From assembly GCA_024401915.1 (NCBI GenBank), contig JAKSKA010000053.1, positions 1-8,375 of the forward strand: a DNA stretch of 8,375 nucleotides, read 5' to 3'. Below, one piece after another: positions 7,188-8,375 of this stretch. A model generated the notes under the pieces. It was not told the origin of the DNA. It did not search any database and saw only the letters and a list, made by a program, of their open reading frames with translations. Position 1 is the first letter of the stretch. Every line of letters starts with the position of its first letter. The position numbers were made by a program, and so were the translations under genes. This stretch comes from Bacteroidales bacterium (lineage in GTDB: Bacteria > Bacteroidota > Bacteroidia > Bacteroidales > UBA932).

Positions 7188-8375
7188 ATGGTTAACGAAT
7201 CTCTTATACAGAATCTCAAATCCGCGCTGAAAAAACGCGGAATGACGCAGCGCGACCTTGCCGAGCTGCTGGGAAAGGACGAGACCGCCGTGAGCCGCTG
7301 GCTTTCCGGGAAAGTGGGTCTCAGCAAAGCAAGTATCAAAGCCATAGAGCAAGTTCTTGGCGAAAGTATTGATAACAGCGGGCGCAAGGTAGCCCTGATC
7401 ACCGGCATCACCGGACAGGATGGAAGCTTCCTCGCCGAGTTCCTTCTCGAGAAGGGTTACGAGGTCCACGGAATACTAAGGCGCAGCTCCTCGTTCAATA
7501 CCGGACGTATCGAGCATCTCTACCTGGACGAGTGGGTGCGCGATATGAAGGGCCACAAGCGCATCCAACTCCACTATGGCGACCTTACGGACAGCAGTTC
7601 CCTGGTGCGCATACTCCAGCTCGTGCGACCGGACGAGGTGTACAACCTTGCCGCCCAGTCCCACGTGAAGGTCAGCTTCGACTGCCCCGAATACACTGCC
7701 GACACCGATGCCGTCGGCGCTCTCCGCCTTCTCGAGGCGGTGCGCATACTCGGTATGGAGCACAGCTGCCGCATCTATCAGGCATCCACCTCGGAGCTGT
7801 TCGGACTCGTTCAGGAAGTGCCCCAGAAGGAGACCACGCCTTTCTATCCCCGCAGTCCGTACGGAGTCGCGAAGCAGTATGCGTTCTGGATAATGAAGAA
7901 CTACAGGGAGGCCTACGGTATGTTCGCCGTCAACGGCATACTCTTCAACCACGAGTCGGAGCGCCGCGGCGAGACCTTCGTGACGAGAAAGATCACCATC
8001 GCCGCTTCCCGCATTGCCCAGGGTATGCAGGACAAGCTTTATCTGGGCAATCTCAATTCCCTGCGCGACTGGGGCTACGCGAAGGACTATGTGGAATGTA
8101 TGTGGCTCATACTGCAGCACGAAACCCCTGAGGATTCCGTCATCGCCACCGGCCAGTACCACACGGTCCGCGAGTTCTGTACGCTTGCTTTCCGCGAGCT
8201 CGGCATAGAGCTCGAGTGGAAGGGGGAGGGCGTGAACGAAAAAGGCGTATGCGTCAGCGTGGACACGAAGGCGGCCGGCGTCTCCCGCTCCCTTGAGGGC
8301 AGGACGCTCGTCGAGGTGGACCCGAAGTATTTCCGCCCCGCCGCAGTCGACCAGCTTCTCGGAGACCCGACCAAG
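7188..8375 (+). CDS. gmd: XRE-type helix-turn-helix domain fused to GDP-mannose 4,6-dehydratase, 3'-truncated by the window edge
   Basis: The frame from ATG 7188 stays open to the window end (396 residues, last codon 8373-8375). Residues 1-60 are a Cro/C1 (XRE) helix-turn-helix: [10 protein letters not shown] (20-29) then [11 protein letters not shown] (31-41) as recognition helix. After only about five residues (DNSGR), the dehydratase begins at 66 with [16 protein letters not shown]. Its Rossmann motif is G73xxG76xxG79, the NADP-binding loop RRSSSFNTG starts at 98, and catalytic residues are Thr201 and Glu203 in ASTSELFG plus Tyr225/Lys229 in [19 protein letters not shown] and [15 protein letters not shown] are further hallmarks. 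The enzyme converts GDP-mannose to GDP-4-keto-6-deoxymannose, the first step to GDP-L-fucose. Standalone Gmd is about 350-375 residues, so roughly 30 are missing here. No start codon lies near the junction and no stop separates the domains. A short insertion (about 350-368, before LVEVDPKYF) differs from typical members. A GTG at 7128 is in frame upstream but poorly placed. Confidence 0.93.
   Translation, partial: MVNESLIQNLKSALKKRGMTQRDLAELLGKDETAVSRWLSGKVGLSKASIKAIEQVLGESIDNSGRKVALITGITGQDGSFLAEFLLEKGYEVHGILRRSSSFNTGRIEHLYLDEWVRDMKGHKRIQLHYGDLTDSSSLVRILQLVRPDEVYNLAAQSHVKVSFDCPEYTADTDAVGALRLLEAVRILGMEHSCRIYQASTSELFGLVQEVPQKETTPFYPRSPYGVAKQYAFWIMKNYREAYGMFAVNGILFNHESERRGETFVTRKITIAASRIAQGMQDKLYLGNLNSLRDWGYAKDYVECMWLILQHETPEDSVIATGQYHTVREFCTLAFRELGIELEWKGEGVNEKGVCVSVDTKAAGVSRSLEGRTLVEVDPKYFRPAAVDQLLGDPTK

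Noticed and set aside
7368..7395. A separate gmd start at the HTH/Gmd junction, making two genes
   Set aside because: No ATG, GTG or TTG is in frame near the junction and no stop ends the HTH segment. The nearest in-frame starts are inside the HTH domain.

Overview
The window looks like a chromosomal segment of a GC-rich member of the Bacteroidota, probably order Bacteroidales. This rests on three things: the protein families present (an AsmA-like protein with a charged tail, an ACT-containing SerB, a secreted GH2 hydrolase, a Bacteroidales-type GDP-mannose dehydratase), a promoter matching the Bacteroides consensus (TTTG, 19-nt gap, TAnnTTTG), and the lack of strong Shine-Dalgarno sites. The genus cannot be fixed from the sequence. 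No rRNA, tRNA, CRISPR array, insertion sequence or phage gene was seen.

Layout. Positions 1-4036 (+) hold a tight co-directional cluster: the 3' end of an AsmA-like envelope protein, serB (phosphoserine phosphatase), a small exported protein of unknown function, and an AGCS-family sodium/amino-acid symporter. The first two junctions are ATGA stop/start overlaps and the third gap is 18 nt, so this is almost certainly one transcript. The 48-nt gap at 4037-4084 separates convergent genes. It is nearly filled by a perfect 20-bp inverted repeat with a 3-nt loop, probably a bidirectional terminator. Positions 4085-7051 (-) encode a 988-residue secreted fusion of a GH2 glycosidase with an aldose 1-epimerase. 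A 136-nt divergent intergenic region (7052-7187) carries promoters and a thrice-repeated TGTCAAG word. From 7188 to the window end (+) runs an open frame that starts with an XRE/Cro-type helix-turn-helix domain and continues, with no stop and almost no linker, into GDP-mannose 4,6-dehydratase. Its last residues lie beyond the window.

How the genes may work together. SerB makes L-serine in the cytoplasm and the AGCS carrier moves a small neutral amino acid across the inner membrane, so the first cluster links serine supply, amino-acid transport and two envelope proteins. The GH2-epimerase fusion would release a sugar outside the cytoplasm and equilibrate its anomers in one polypeptide. The divergent gene would start GDP-L-fucose (or other GDP-deoxyhexose) synthesis for surface glycans.

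The most unusual item is the DNA-binding-domain/GDP-mannose-dehydratase fusion. Its own promoter carries candidate operator repeats and predicts a transcript starting at or next to the ATG. A self-regulating biosynthetic enzyme is a reasonable hypothesis but is inference only.
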